Assembly: GCF_001625595.1 (NCBI RefSeq)
Contig: NZ_AUXT01000113.1
Coordinates: 1-50,896, forward strand
Length of the DNA stretch: 50,896 bases
Direction: 5' to 3'
Source: Pseudoalteromonas luteoviolacea NCIMB 1942
GTDB taxonomy: Bacteria; Pseudomonadota; Gammaproteobacteria; Enterobacterales; Alteromonadaceae
The notes below the pieces were generated by a model that ran no database searches, had not been told where the DNA came from, and saw only the letters and a program-made list of their open reading frames with translations. A program made the position numbers and the translations under genes. Positions 42,523 to 50,842 of the stretch are shown here, piece after piece. The number at the start of each line of letters is the position of its first letter. Position 1 is the stretch's first letter.

Positions 42523-42613
42523 GGAGAGATGGCTGAGTGGTTGAAAGCACCGGTCTTGAAAACCGGCATACGTTAATAGCGTATCTAGGGTTCAAATCCC
42601 TATCTCTCCGCCA
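42523..42613 (+). tRNA. tRNA-Ser(UGA)
   Basis: Class II tRNA with a long variable arm. Acceptor GGAGAGA (42523-42529) pairs with TCTCTCC (42603-42609); discriminator G and encoded CCA follow. The anticodon stem CCGGT / ACCGG encloses CTTGAAA with anticodon TGA at 42557-42559. The T arm shows GGGTTCAAATCCC. Decodes UCA and related serine codons. Confidence 0.97.
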
Positions 42614-42623
42614 CCTCATTCCC

Positions 42624-42648
42624 AAAACCGCCTAACGGCGGTTTTTTT
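42624..42648 (+). terminator. Rho-independent terminator of tRNA-Ser
   Basis: 9-bp stem AAAACCGCC / GGCGGTTTT with a 4-base loop and extra T's, 10 bases after the tRNA. Confidence 0.9.
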
Positions 42649-42663
42649 CGTTAGGAGAGTTCA

Positions 42664-43032
42664 ATGGCCCAAAATGTTGCTAAACATTGTTCACTATGGA
42701 TTGTCTTTAGTTTTTTCTATTTGAGCGGATTGCAAATGGCTGTAATTATGTCAATTGACGGTCAAATGGAGCCTACATTATGGCAAACCCTTTTATACAC
42801 ATTTTTGTATAATGCGCTAATTGGGCATTTGATAACAAAGTACGAAAAGTTATGGCCATTCCTCGCTTCAATTGTAATTTCTGTATTTGGCATCATGGGC
42901 TTCGGTGTATTCTTTGGCGACAAACTCGCAGGATATAGCAATGAACTGCTAATTGGCCTTGTGCTTTCCCTACCATTTGCAACATTCCTAGTAAATGAGC
43001 TTAAGTCTCGACATCAAGAGAAGCAATCTTAA
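42664..43032 (+). CDS. Small membrane protein, unknown function
   Basis: 122 residues, no family recognised. Three to four membrane helices: LWIVFSFFYLSGLQMAVIM, LLYTFLYNALIGHLI, WPFLASIVISVFGIMGFGVFF and LLIGLVLSLPFATFLV; charged C-terminal tail KSRHQEKQS faces the cytoplasm. AGGAGAG lies 6 bases before the ATG. It begins just after the tRNA-Ser terminator and could depend on read-through or its own promoter. Unrelated by eye to the similarly sized protein at 42063-42434. Confidence 0.65.
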   Translation: MAQNVAKHCSLWIVFSFFYLSGLQMAVIMSIDGQMEPTLWQTLLYTFLYNALIGHLITKYEKLWPFLASIVISVFGIMGFGVFFGDKLAGYSNELLIGLVLSLPFATFLVNELKSRHQEKQS

Positions 43033-43139
43033 TTTCTTTTTAACTTATAGGGTATCGTTTTGAACCGCGCCCTATAAGTTATGTTTTCTCTGTGCTAAAC
43101 TGCGCGTCCTTTTAAGCTGATAAATAAAGTGAATTTGAT

Positions 43140-43757
43140 ATGTCAGATTTATTCAATACGGACGCAGGTAAAGCGAGCTACGGTATCGGTCTACAAATGG
43201 GTGAGCAATTAAAAGCTAACCCATTTGAAGGTCTTGATTTAAACGCAGTGTTTGAAGGCATGAAAGATGCTTACACTGGCGGTGAATTCCGCGTTGAGAT
43301 CCCTGAGATCCAAGCTGCTTTCGAGAAAATTAACAGCGAGATCCAAGCGCGTCGTGAAGAAGAAGCTAAAGTACTAGCAGCAGAAGGTACAGCTTTCTTA
43401 GAAGAAAACGCAAAGCGTGCTGAAGTAACTGTAACTGAGTCAGGTTTACAGTATGAAGTAATTTCTACTGGTGAAGGTGATAAGCCAGCAGCTGAATCTA
43501 CAGTTCGTGTACACTACCACGGTACACTAATCAACGGTACAGTATTTGACAGCTCTTATGACCGCGGTCAGCCAGCTGAGTTCCCAGTAAATGGTGTGAT
43601 CAAAGGTTGGACTGAAGCACTACAGCTTATGACTGCTGGTTCAAAATTGCGTTTATACATCCCACACGATCTTGCATATGGCGAGCGTGGTGCAGGTGCT
43701 TCAATTGCGCCTTACTCAACTCTAATCTTTGATGTTGAGCTACTTGAAATCCTATAA
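43140..43757 (+). CDS. fklB: FKBP-type peptidyl-prolyl isomerase, FklB-like
   Basis: Proline isomerase and chaperone of 205 residues, the length of FKBP22. The N-terminal dimerisation part (KASYGIGLQMGEQLKANPFEGL, 1-85) is followed by a helix and a C-terminal FKBP domain with VRVHYHGTLINGTVFDSS, KGWTEALQLMTAGSKLRLYIP and YGERGAGASIAPYSTLIFDV. No signal peptide, so cytoplasmic, unlike the periplasmic FkpA/Mip. Codon bias is high. A bidirectional terminator separates it from the convergent chemoreceptor gene. Confidence 0.93.
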   Translation: MSDLFNTDAGKASYGIGLQMGEQLKANPFEGLDLNAVFEGMKDAYTGGEFRVEIPEIQAAFEKINSEIQARREEEAKVLAAEGTAFLEENAKRAEVTVTESGLQYEVISTGEGDKPAAESTVRVHYHGTLINGTVFDSSYDRGQPAEFPVNGVIKGWTEALQLMTAGSKLRLYIPHDLAYGERGAGASIAPYSTLIFDVELLEIL

Positions 43758-43783
43758 TTAAAAACTTGTTTTTGATTAATAGT

Positions 43784-43812
43784 AATACCCAGTACAAGCT
43801 GGGTATTTTTTT
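43784..43812. terminator. Terminator between fklB and the chemoreceptor gene
   Basis: Perfect 9-bp stem AATACCCAG / CTGGGTATT with a 6-base loop, then TTTTT on the plus strand. Serves fklB and probably also the convergent gene at 43821-46238. Confidence 0.85.
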
Positions 43813-43820
43813 AGAAAATT

Positions 43821-46238
43821 CTACTGATCAAAAAATTCATAGAGCTCAGACAGTGTATCCTCCTGATCAGGGCCTGTCGCAGAAAACTCTATACCGTAGT
43901 ATGTGTACTCGGTATTTTTATCATCTTTGCGAACGACCCGAGCTGTAATTTTCATCGGCGATTGATCCATGTATTCTTTGTAGTTATTTTTGGGTAAATA
44001 CAACACTAGCATAACTGCGGAATCAATATCCAAATCCTGATTAAGCTGCTTACTCAGCTGTATCCCACAGCCAACACAGCTGAGCTCCCTAGTAATAGTT
44101 GAGTAGTCGTTATCGTCCTGAGATATTGTAATTTTGACCTTGGCTTCGAGTCTAACAGAGCGTCTTTTTTCCTGTTTTTTCTGAACTAAATCATCATCCT
44201 CATCAAAATGGAACCCATCCATTAAACTATTTACAAGTTCTGAGGTTTGGTATAAATCGCCACCAATCATGGATACCATTTGCGCCTTTTCCGCATTTTG
44301 CTGTAGAGATGAAAATAAATGCTGCAGTTTGATTTGCATCTCAAGCATTTGATTGCTTTGCTCGTCAGAGCGATGAGCTATTTGGTCATTGGCATCAATA
44401 ATGCCTTCGATGGTTGTCGTCATTGCTCTTAGCGCTTGGCCACTTTCATCAGAACGGGTTTTACTCACATCTACCTGATGAATAATATCGGTCATCAACC
44501 TAATGACATCGCCTACTTTATTGGTAAGTTGCGAGATGACGTTTCTAATTTCATCTGTAGAATTGGCCGTTCGCTGTGCAAGACTTCGCACCTCGTCTGC
44601 AACAACAGCAAAGCCACGTCCTTGCTCCCCAGCCCGAGCGGCTTCAATGGCTGCATTGAGAGCGATAAGTGCCGTTTGGTCTGCCACGGTTGATATAGCA
44701 TCTGTGACGGATTCGATTTCTTCACTAGCCGTTTTCAGCTCTTCAACACCTTCAGAAGCTAGCGTAACAACATCGACCGTTTTATTCATTTCATCTAAAT
44801 TGCTATTTACCGCCTGAATGCCGGTATCAGCTTGTGCTTTTGCTTGTTCTAGTACCACTTGGCTTTGCTCAATGGCTTGCCCTGACTCTATTAACAAGTC
44901 CATAAATGATTCAATTACCCGCATGACCTCGGAATAACTGGAGTTTTCGTTCTTGGCAACAGTAGAGATTTCGGTTGCAATAGCGGCGACTTGATGCGCA
45001 GAATGACCAACCTGTCTTGATTGCCTCCGAACGGTAGAAATAGTAGATGACAGCGAAAGGGTCATATGATTAAAGCTCTCGGACAATTGATTGAGTTCGT
45101 CGTTTGAGCGAATGACAAAGTAGTCAGTCTGGGTCTGAAAATCTCCAACAGAAATATTCTTGGCGCGTGCAAGTAAAGACTGAACACGATTTTTCAATTT
45201 GTTACTAAATATGACGCTAATTGTACCGGCAATGATAATGGTTAGGGTTGAGCTAATTGCAAGTACAATGAACATATTTGAAAGCGCGTTTTGTGTATCA
45301 TCAATCCCTTGTTTCGTAACGTCTGTAACGTGCTGATTCATGGCCTGTAATTCATTAAAAATCGTTGCAGTTAACGGTTTGATGACTTTTCTGAGGTGGT
45401 TATTGGCAAAGTTGGACTCTTCGCTGGCTTGTTTTTCAAAAGCTAGAATAGTGATCGGTGCGAGCTTTTCTCTTTCTTCACTATAGTCATTCCAATACGC
45501 TAATTGCTCATCGGTAAATAAGTCTTCATACTCGTCTAAGATCGAAACAAACGCATCGCTGTTTTGAAACCAAGCTTGGTCAAACCCATCGATATTTTTT
45601 TGCTCCCGAGTCAGTAAAAAAGCTCTCAATTCTGAAATCGCAGTCGCAAAATTTATTTCGGAGTCAACTAATAGCTTGAATAACTCAAATCGATCTTCAT
45701 CTACGTCTTCCTCTCTCTCTATCTCAATCATTTGTGCTAAGAGCGCGACCATAGATTCAGCCAAAGGGATAGCTTCAGTAACAAGCAACTTTACTGCAGG
45801 TTCATTATCGAGTGTGTTGGCGATATCAGAGGTTACTCTTTGCTCATGCTTTAACTCTTGAAGGTGCTCTTTTATTCTATTGAGTCTTACTTCATCAAAC
45901 CCAGTTTCCCTAGCAAACTGTGCAAGCGTTTCAAAGCCATTTTCGATATCTTTCCATGCAGCATTTCTTTCAACGATAGCATTCTTTTTTGCGGTCTCGT
46001 TACTGCCCGTTATGATTTGCTCCTCTAGTGCAATCAGAGAGTCCAAGATATTCATTTTCAGATCTGAATTAACGTTAACTAATGGAATAGACACGGAGGA
46101 AACTTGGGTGAAATTTTGGGCTAGGGTACCTGTACTTAAATAAACGAAAAAGTTACTGAATATCCCCAATGATGTTATTACACCAAAAGCCAAGAGCATT
46201 TGCGCAGCGATGCCTGGAACAAATCTAGAAATCATCAT
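43821..46238 (-). CDS. Methyl-accepting chemotaxis protein with C-terminal PilZ domain
   Basis: 805-residue chemoreceptor. First membrane helix about 8-35 ([22 protein letters not shown]), a large mostly helical periplasmic sensor (about 36-315, acidic, no recognised ligand domain), second helix about 320-345 ([23 protein letters not shown]), HAMP (about 346-400), then the methylation helices and the conserved hairpin [32 protein letters not shown]. After about residue 685 a PilZ domain follows: the RxxxR motif is RRSVR and the second motif reads ELSCVGCG, with Glu where Asp/Asn is usual. This couples chemosensing with cyclic di-GMP. Single gene on the minus strand; the start at 46238 is preceded by a weak ribosome binding site. 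Confidence 0.92.
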   Translation of the reverse strand: MMISRFVPGIAAQMLLAFGVITSLGIFSNFFVYLSTGTLAQNFTQVSSVSIPLVNVNSDLKMNILDSLIALEEQIITGSNETAKKNAIVERNAAWKDIENGFETLAQFARETGFDEVRLNRIKEHLQELKHEQRVTSDIANTLDNEPAVKLLVTEAIPLAESMVALLAQMIEIEREEDVDEDRFELFKLLVDSEINFATAISELRAFLLTREQKNIDGFDQAWFQNSDAFVSILDEYEDLFTDEQLAYWNDYSEEREKLAPITILAFEKQASEESNFANNHLRKVIKPLTATIFNELQAMNQHVTDVTKQGIDDTQNALSNMFIVLAISSTLTIIIAGTISVIFSNKLKNRVQSLLARAKNISVGDFQTQTDYFVIRSNDELNQLSESFNHMTLSLSSTISTVRRQSRQVGHSAHQVAAIATEISTVAKNENSSYSEVMRVIESFMDLLIESGQAIEQSQVVLEQAKAQADTGIQAVNSNLDEMNKTVDVVTLASEGVEELKTASEEIESVTDAISTVADQTALIALNAAIEAARAGEQGRGFAVVADEVRSLAQRTANSTDEIRNVISQLTNKVGDVIRLMTDIIHQVDVSKTRSDESGQALRAMTTTIEGIIDANDQIAHRSDEQSNQMLEMQIKLQHLFSSLQQNAEKAQMVSMIGGDLYQTSELVNSLMDGFHFDEDDDLVQKKQEKRRSVRLEAKVKITISQDDNDYSTITRELSCVGCGIQLSKQLNQDLDIDSAVMLVLYLPKNNYKEYMDQSPMKITARVVRKDDKNTEYTYYGIEFSATGPDQEDTLSELYEFFDQ

Positions 46239-46435
46239 ATTGTTATGCGTGTCTCAGAGTTGGTAATTAGCTATCTTAATTAAAGTTAAGTTTGTGCGTT
46301 TACCTATTTTGCGAAACTTTTATTAAAGTGGGCTAATTTTTTGATTTATTAACAAATATAGTCAATCCTTCGATAAGGTCAAAGTTTAACTATTAAAATT
46401 AACATGTGTAAACGAACTATTTCGGGGGACGAGTA

Positions 46436-47428
46436 ATGGATTGTAAGAAGTTGATTATAGCCGCTTTACCTTTGCTATTTTGTACTCAGATACAAGCCAA
46501 AGACATGCCTATGTTTGGCAACCTAGCTACACCTGATGTCGACGACATCGAGTACATAGATGAGGAAGAGCCGTCGGAAAGAGAAGTTAAATTAGGCAAA
46601 ATGCTATTTTTTGATAATAGATTGTCAAAACACCAAAACCAATCATGTGCAACTTGTCATAACCCAGAATTAGGTTTCAGTGATGGAGTAGCAAAAGGAA
46701 TAGGAAGTGGTGGTGATATTCTTGGACGTAACGCTCCACACCTATATAACTTAGCATGGTCTGGTATCTTCTTCTGGGATGGTAGAGCTGGGTCATTGCA
46801 GGAACAAGCTTTAGGGCCGCTGGTGTCTGATGTTGAAATGCAAATGACGCCAAAGGATGTCTTACAACGGCTTGAAAAAGTCCCGTTTTATAAAAAAGAA
46901 TTCAAAGCGCTATATGGTGATATGACGTTTGAGAATGTCGGCAAAGCGATAGCAGCATTTGAAATGACAATTGTTAGTGATGACTCGGCGTTCGATAAAT
47001 ATCTCGCGGGTCAAAAAGAAGCAATGTCTATGTCTGCGGTGAGAGGATTGCAATTGTTTGTCGGTAAAGCTCGCTGTGTGAAATGCCATGATGGAGCAAA
47101 CTTTACTGACGACAGCTTTCACAATATAGGCATTCAAAGTGGTGACGAAGGGCGCTATACCATCGACAAAAATAAAGAGTTAAAGGGCGCTTTTAAAACC
47201 CCCGGTCTAAGAAACATCATCATGAGCGCACCATACATGCACGATGGATCCTTAGCGAGTTTAGAAGAGGTGGTAGAGCATTACGATAATGGCGCGATCA
47301 ATGTAAAAAATGTCAGCCCACTGATTGTTCCACTAAATCTAAACCCGCAAGAAAAAGCAGATTTGATAGCGTTTATGGCAGCGTTGACTGATCCCGTTGT
47401 AATTGAAAGACCAATTTTACCGAATTGA
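46436..47428 (+). CDS. Di-haem cytochrome c peroxidase family protein
   Basis: Periplasmic c-type di-haem protein, CcpA/MauG family, 330 residues. Signal peptide about 1-22. Haem sites CATCH (71-75) and CVKCH (214-218). Other landmarks: LGKMLFFDNRLSK, SGIFFWDGRAGSL...ALGPL, FKTPGLRNIIMSAPYMHDGSLASLEEVVEHY, which supplies the Met expected as a haem ligand in true peroxidases; this favours a peroxidase over a MauG-type enzyme. An acidic patch (DDIEYIDEEEP) follows the signal peptide. GGGGGACG lies before the ATG. First gene of a three-gene cassette; the next start is 9 bases after its stop. Confidence 0.9.
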   Translation: MDCKKLIIAALPLLFCTQIQAKDMPMFGNLATPDVDDIEYIDEEEPSEREVKLGKMLFFDNRLSKHQNQSCATCHNPELGFSDGVAKGIGSGGDILGRNAPHLYNLAWSGIFFWDGRAGSLQEQALGPLVSDVEMQMTPKDVLQRLEKVPFYKKEFKALYGDMTFENVGKAIAAFEMTIVSDDSAFDKYLAGQKEAMSMSAVRGLQLFVGKARCVKCHDGANFTDDSFHNIGIQSGDEGRYTIDKNKELKGAFKTPGLRNIIMSAPYMHDGSLASLEEVVEHYDNGAINVKNVSPLIVPLNLNPQEKADLIAFMAALTDPVVIERPILPN

Positions 47429-47437
47429 GGAGTAGAC

Positions 47438-48046
47438 ATGAAAAAGTACGCATTGTTAATGGTGGGGGTTAGTTCAGTATTCTGTGTTGAAGCAGCGACG
47501 TTAACTGGTGAGCTAGAGTTTGTAAAAAGACCATCATTTGTAGGGGTTGTATATGCAAAAGGGGGCGTTGGACCTCAAAAGGCTGAATTGGACCAATCAA
47601 ATAAGGTGTTTGATAAAAAAGCCGTAGTCATTGGACCCAAAGGCGACATCACTTTTAAAAACTCTGATGAGTTCCAGCATAACATTTTTGCTAATGATCC
47701 TAATTCAGGGGTTAAATTTGATGTTGGCTTAATGAGCCAAGGGCAAACAACAAAAGTTTCGGCAGACTGGTCGGAAAATACACTTACACGTATAGGCTGT
47801 AAGATACATCCCAAAATGCGCAGTTACATCGCGAATGTTAACTCAGATGCTTATCAGGTGTTGTCATTTAGTAAAAAGCAGAAAGTATATCCAATTAAAT
47901 TGGATGTGGGTTCTCATACCGAGTTTGTGCTGCAAATACCTAAATATGACGCTGTAGAACTAAAGTTGTCGAAGGGGCAAGATACAAGTGTCGATGTTAT
48001 GTATAAAGGCAAAAAGCGTGCGACTTTGAAACTGGCTCTTAATTAA
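47438..48046 (+). CDS. Exported cupredoxin-like copper protein
   Basis: 202 residues with a signal peptide (1-19, ALLMVGVSSVFCVEA). A type 1 copper site is visible: H81 (FQHN), C121, H124 and M127 in GCKIHPKM, the plastocyanin-like C-x-x-H-x-x-M arrangement. The domain resembles those annotated as methylamine-utilisation/plastocyanin-like proteins (TFKNSDEFQHNIFANDP). Residues about 140-202 form an extra beta-rich part. AGGAG stands 6 bases before the ATG. As the middle gene between two c-type haem proteins it likely shuttles electrons between them in the periplasm, which is inference. Confidence 0.82.
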   Translation: MKKYALLMVGVSSVFCVEAATLTGELEFVKRPSFVGVVYAKGGVGPQKAELDQSNKVFDKKAVVIGPKGDITFKNSDEFQHNIFANDPNSGVKFDVGLMSQGQTTKVSADWSENTLTRIGCKIHPKMRSYIANVNSDAYQVLSFSKKQKVYPIKLDVGSHTEFVLQIPKYDAVELKLSKGQDTSVDVMYKGKKRATLKLALN

Positions 48047-48055
48047 GGTTTTTCT

Positions 48056-48640
48056 ATGAAACGTATAATAGCATTACTTTGTATGAGTGCGCTTTTTACT
48101 GTAGGTACGGCGGGCGCTGATCCTTTTAAAGTATACCCCTTTAAGATCCCAGAAAAATACCAAGAAGCACTTAAAGACTATCGAACTAGTTGGCACCGAG
48201 TAACGGGCTTTGAGCATTCAGGACTTCATTGGCAGCAGTTTATAGTCGTTTTTTTAAACAAGGACGTAAGAGCATATGAAAACAACTATTTGGAGTACCT
48301 TAGATATTACCAAGACTATGATGAAGAAGAAGAGGAAGAAGAATTAGCAGAACCGAAATTTAGAATATATAAACCGGGTACAATCGTACTTAAAGAGAAC
48401 TTTTCTTCTCAGTCAGGTGCACCGCATGATGCCTTAACAATTACTATGATGTTAAAAAGGGAAAAGGGCTATTCTGAAGGGTATGGAGATTGGGAGTATG
48501 TCCAGTTTGATAAGTTGGGTAATATAATATTGGCAGGAAAGGGAAGTGAGCCTGCTATTAAGCACACATGCTCAAATTGCCATGCGAGCATTGCTGAAAG
48601 AGATTTTATATTCGCTAACTTTTATTCTAAGAAAAAATAA
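48056..48640 (+). CDS. Cytochrome P460-like haem protein
   Basis: 194-residue exported protein with a signal peptide (about 1-21, ending AGA). C-terminal haem motif CSNCH at 172-176. The middle part, with IYKPGTIVLKENFSS, MMLKREKGY, YGDWEYVQFDKLGN, matches the pattern of cytochrome P460, which oxidises hydroxylamine or NO, or its relatives that handle NO. The Lys cross-linked to haem in P460 cannot be located reliably by eye. An uncommon acidic run (seven Glu at about 93-100) precedes the core. It is 9 bases past the cupredoxin stop and ends the cassette. Alternative: a non-catalytic P460-fold electron carrier. Confidence 0.78.
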   Translation: MKRIIALLCMSALFTVGTAGADPFKVYPFKIPEKYQEALKDYRTSWHRVTGFEHSGLHWQQFIVVFLNKDVRAYENNYLEYLRYYQDYDEEEEEEELAEPKFRIYKPGTIVLKENFSSQSGAPHDALTITMMLKREKGYSEGYGDWEYVQFDKLGNIILAGKGSEPAIKHTCSNCHASIAERDFIFANFYSKKK

Positions 48641-48969
48641 AGCTTGATTGCTGGGTAGTGTGGTTAAATCGATTACCCAGCGATGATAGTGAATAAGTTA
48701 TTTACATAACTCAATCAATGATTATCGATTATTTATTCTTTTGGCAACTAAAAGGTAGTAAATGGATTACCTTTTAATTTTAGACTAGATGCTAAATTGA
48801 GCACAATAATGCCATAATGGGAACTTGAGCCCGATTAAATTTTTTCACTTTAAATAGTCCACTAATCTGAGCTTAATTGGTTCAATTTTTTAAATTAAGC
48901 AATTATTAGCCATGCTGTAATTTTAAGTCTAGAGTATGTTGTATGACCTTATAAAGGTGGGACTAGTGC
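48641..48969. other. Intergenic region with two hairpins
   Basis: 329 bases. An 8-bp stem GCTGGGTA / TACCCAGC (48650-48681, 16-base loop) sits 10 bases after the cytochrome stop, and a second AAAAGGTA / TACCTTTT (48750-48775) is followed by AATTTTAG. Either could end the cassette. No recognised NsrR, FNR or NorR site was found before the globin gene. Confidence 0.45.
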
Positions 48970-49386
48970 ATGAGTTTATCAGCTAGACAAAAGCAATTGG
49001 TACAGGAGAGTTTTGCAAAGGTTGAACCTATTGCAGAACAAGCCGCAGAGATATTTTATAACACGCTTTTTCATTACGACCCGTCACTTAAAGTGCTGTT
49101 TAAGAATAGCATAAAAAGCCAAGGGCAAAAATTAATGGCCACATTAAAGGTGGCGGTGAAGTCGCTCGATGACCTAGACAGCCTGGTTCCAGTGTTACAT
49201 AAGTTGGCTGAAAGGCACATAAATTATGGTGTCAAAGCTTCTCATTTTACACCTGTTGGTAATGCATTACTCTACACCTTAAAAAAGGGGTTGGGAGAAG
49301 ATTGGAACCCAGAGCTAAGGCAAGCTTGGATAGAAGTGATACGTTTAGTCGCAACAGTAATGAAGAGTCACGCGTTCAAAAGCTAA
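48970..49386 (+). CDS. Single-domain globin
   Basis: 138-residue haem globin resembling the globin domain of flavohaemoglobins and Vitreoscilla haemoglobin, without a reductase domain. Key residues by position: B10 Tyr30 (FYNTL), CD1 Phe44, E7-like Gln53 (KSQGQKLMA) and proximal F8 His83 (ERHINYG), the same set as in E. coli Hmp (29, 43, 53, 85). This suggests O2 or NO binding; NO dioxygenation would need an outside reductase. AAAGGTGGGA lies before the ATG. Own transcription unit, 330 bases after the P460-like gene. Confidence 0.88.
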   Translation: MSLSARQKQLVQESFAKVEPIAEQAAEIFYNTLFHYDPSLKVLFKNSIKSQGQKLMATLKVAVKSLDDLDSLVPVLHKLAERHINYGVKASHFTPVGNALLYTLKKGLGEDWNPELRQAWIEVIRLVATVMKSHAFKS

Positions 49387-49559
49387 ATGCTATTTGACAG
49401 TCGTTACCTTAATTAACTCTCTTTATATTTTGTTGCTTTTATTGGTATTAATTGCTGCCTTTCTTTGTCTTTATGCCTTTACAAAAATTCAATATAAGAA
49501 CTTACTTATTCATGTTATTTAAAAAGGGAATTTAATTTCTATACAACATGGAGAAGGTT

Positions 49560-50783
49560 ATGTTTAAAAAAAGTTATTTAGCGGCAATGGCTGCATTTAC
49601 TTTGGGCTCAGTAGGTTTAAATGTGCTTGCTGCGGAATCCTGCCCTAGGGTAGAAGGTTTTTATTCAACTTGGGATTACCCTGCTGGCGGTGAGCTGGAC
49701 GTCAAAGACCTTGCAACAGATCAGTTAACACATATCATTGTCGCTTTCGCATACCCTCGCGCAGATGGTTCATTGGATACTACAGAAGCAGATCGATTCA
49801 TAGATGATATTGTAGAACATGCACATGCGAACAACACCGGTGTAATGATTTCTGTTGGTGGGGCGGGTGTTGATTTTTTATCTATGGACGCTGCTGCAAG
49901 AAGTAAACTTGTCGACAATTTAGTTGCTTATGCTGAGTTACATAATTTGGATGGTATTGATGTAGACTGGGAGGACTGGAGCACATATAACCAACCTAAC
50001 CCAGTTGAAAGTGGTTATTTATTAAATTTAGTAAAAGAGCTTAGAGAAAAATTACCACAAAACCTAGAGGTCTCTGTAGATGTTCAAGCTGGTGGCTGGT
50101 CAGGCATCAATTTCCATAAAGATCTAGATGACCATGCCGATATTATTCGCTTTATGGCATATGACTACACAGGTGGGTGGGGTGGTTCGCCCAAAAATCA
50201 CCATGCAGCTTGGGAGTATATTCATGGTGGTTTGGTAAACCCACACGAATGGAGCCAAAGCATGATCACCAAGTACGACGTTTCTAAAACCAGTTTAGGC
50301 ATACCTTTTTACAATAAATCATTTCCTTTGGCGAATGGGCCAGTTCAGACGCTTACAGCTCGAGAAATTGTTGAAACCCTGGTCCAAGGGGAAGGTGTTG
50401 ATTACAATCAAGGCACGTATGAACTGGGTAATTATGTTCATTTCTGGGAGACACCTGAACTCTTAAAAACTAAAACAGATTTCGTTTCTGAGAATAGTTA
50501 CCCAGGTATTTTTATTTGGGAATTACACCAAGATTCACGTGATGATGGCTATAAGTTGTTAGATATAATTGCGAATGAATTACCAAAGTGCCAACCATGT
50601 GCAGCGCAGTGGCAGCCACACCCTAGCGTTTATAGCACAGGTGATGTAGTGAGCTTTGAAGGTAAAAACTGGCGTATAAATGGTGGACCTTTGCATGGCG
50701 TAGCCCCGCAAACGCTGGGACATGCTCACAGATATACAGAGCTAGGCTCATGCCAAAATTATGTTGCGAGTCACAGTCTATAA
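49560..50783 (+). CDS. Secreted chitinase, GH18, with C-terminal CBM5/12-like module
   Basis: About 407 residues. Signal peptide about 1-24 (YLAAMAAFTLGSVGLNVLAA). GH18 barrel: EGFYSTWDYP, MISVGGAG (substrate strand) and the catalytic LDGIDVDWED at residues 130-139 with the acid E138; FMAYDYTGGWGG and FIWELHQDSRDDGY complete the pattern. A C-terminal chitin-binding-like piece (about 350-400) reads QWQPHPSVYSTGDVVSFEGKN, WRINGG, but lacks the usual tandem Trp. The ATG at 49560 is chosen because GGAGAAGG precedes it; the ATG at 49548 would bury that site. Probably hydrolyses chitin outside the cell. The IS left end begins 60 bases after the stop. Confidence 0.88.
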   Translation: MFKKSYLAAMAAFTLGSVGLNVLAAESCPRVEGFYSTWDYPAGGELDVKDLATDQLTHIIVAFAYPRADGSLDTTEADRFIDDIVEHAHANNTGVMISVGGAGVDFLSMDAAARSKLVDNLVAYAELHNLDGIDVDWEDWSTYNQPNPVESGYLLNLVKELREKLPQNLEVSVDVQAGGWSGINFHKDLDDHADIIRFMAYDYTGGWGGSPKNHHAAWEYIHGGLVNPHEWSQSMITKYDVSKTSLGIPFYNKSFPLANGPVQTLTAREIVETLVQGEGVDYNQGTYELGNYVHFWETPELLKTKTDFVSENSYPGIFIWELHQDSRDDGYKLLDIIANELPKCQPCAAQWQPHPSVYSTGDVVSFEGKNWRINGGPLHGVAPQTLGHAHRYTELGSCQNYVASHSL

Positions 50784-50842
50784 TCGCAAATATTTATGAC
50801 AAAGTGAGATCTAACCGCAATAAAAGAGCCCCTTGAATAAGG

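Noticed and set aside
44503..44817. 104-codon frame antisense to the chemoreceptor signalling domain
   Set aside because: Falls opposite the most conserved part of the receptor, so it is a shadow frame.
50784..50842. Terminator for the chitinase gene just before the IS end
   Set aside because: Only a short CCTT/AAGG pairing is seen; no convincing stem with a T-run.
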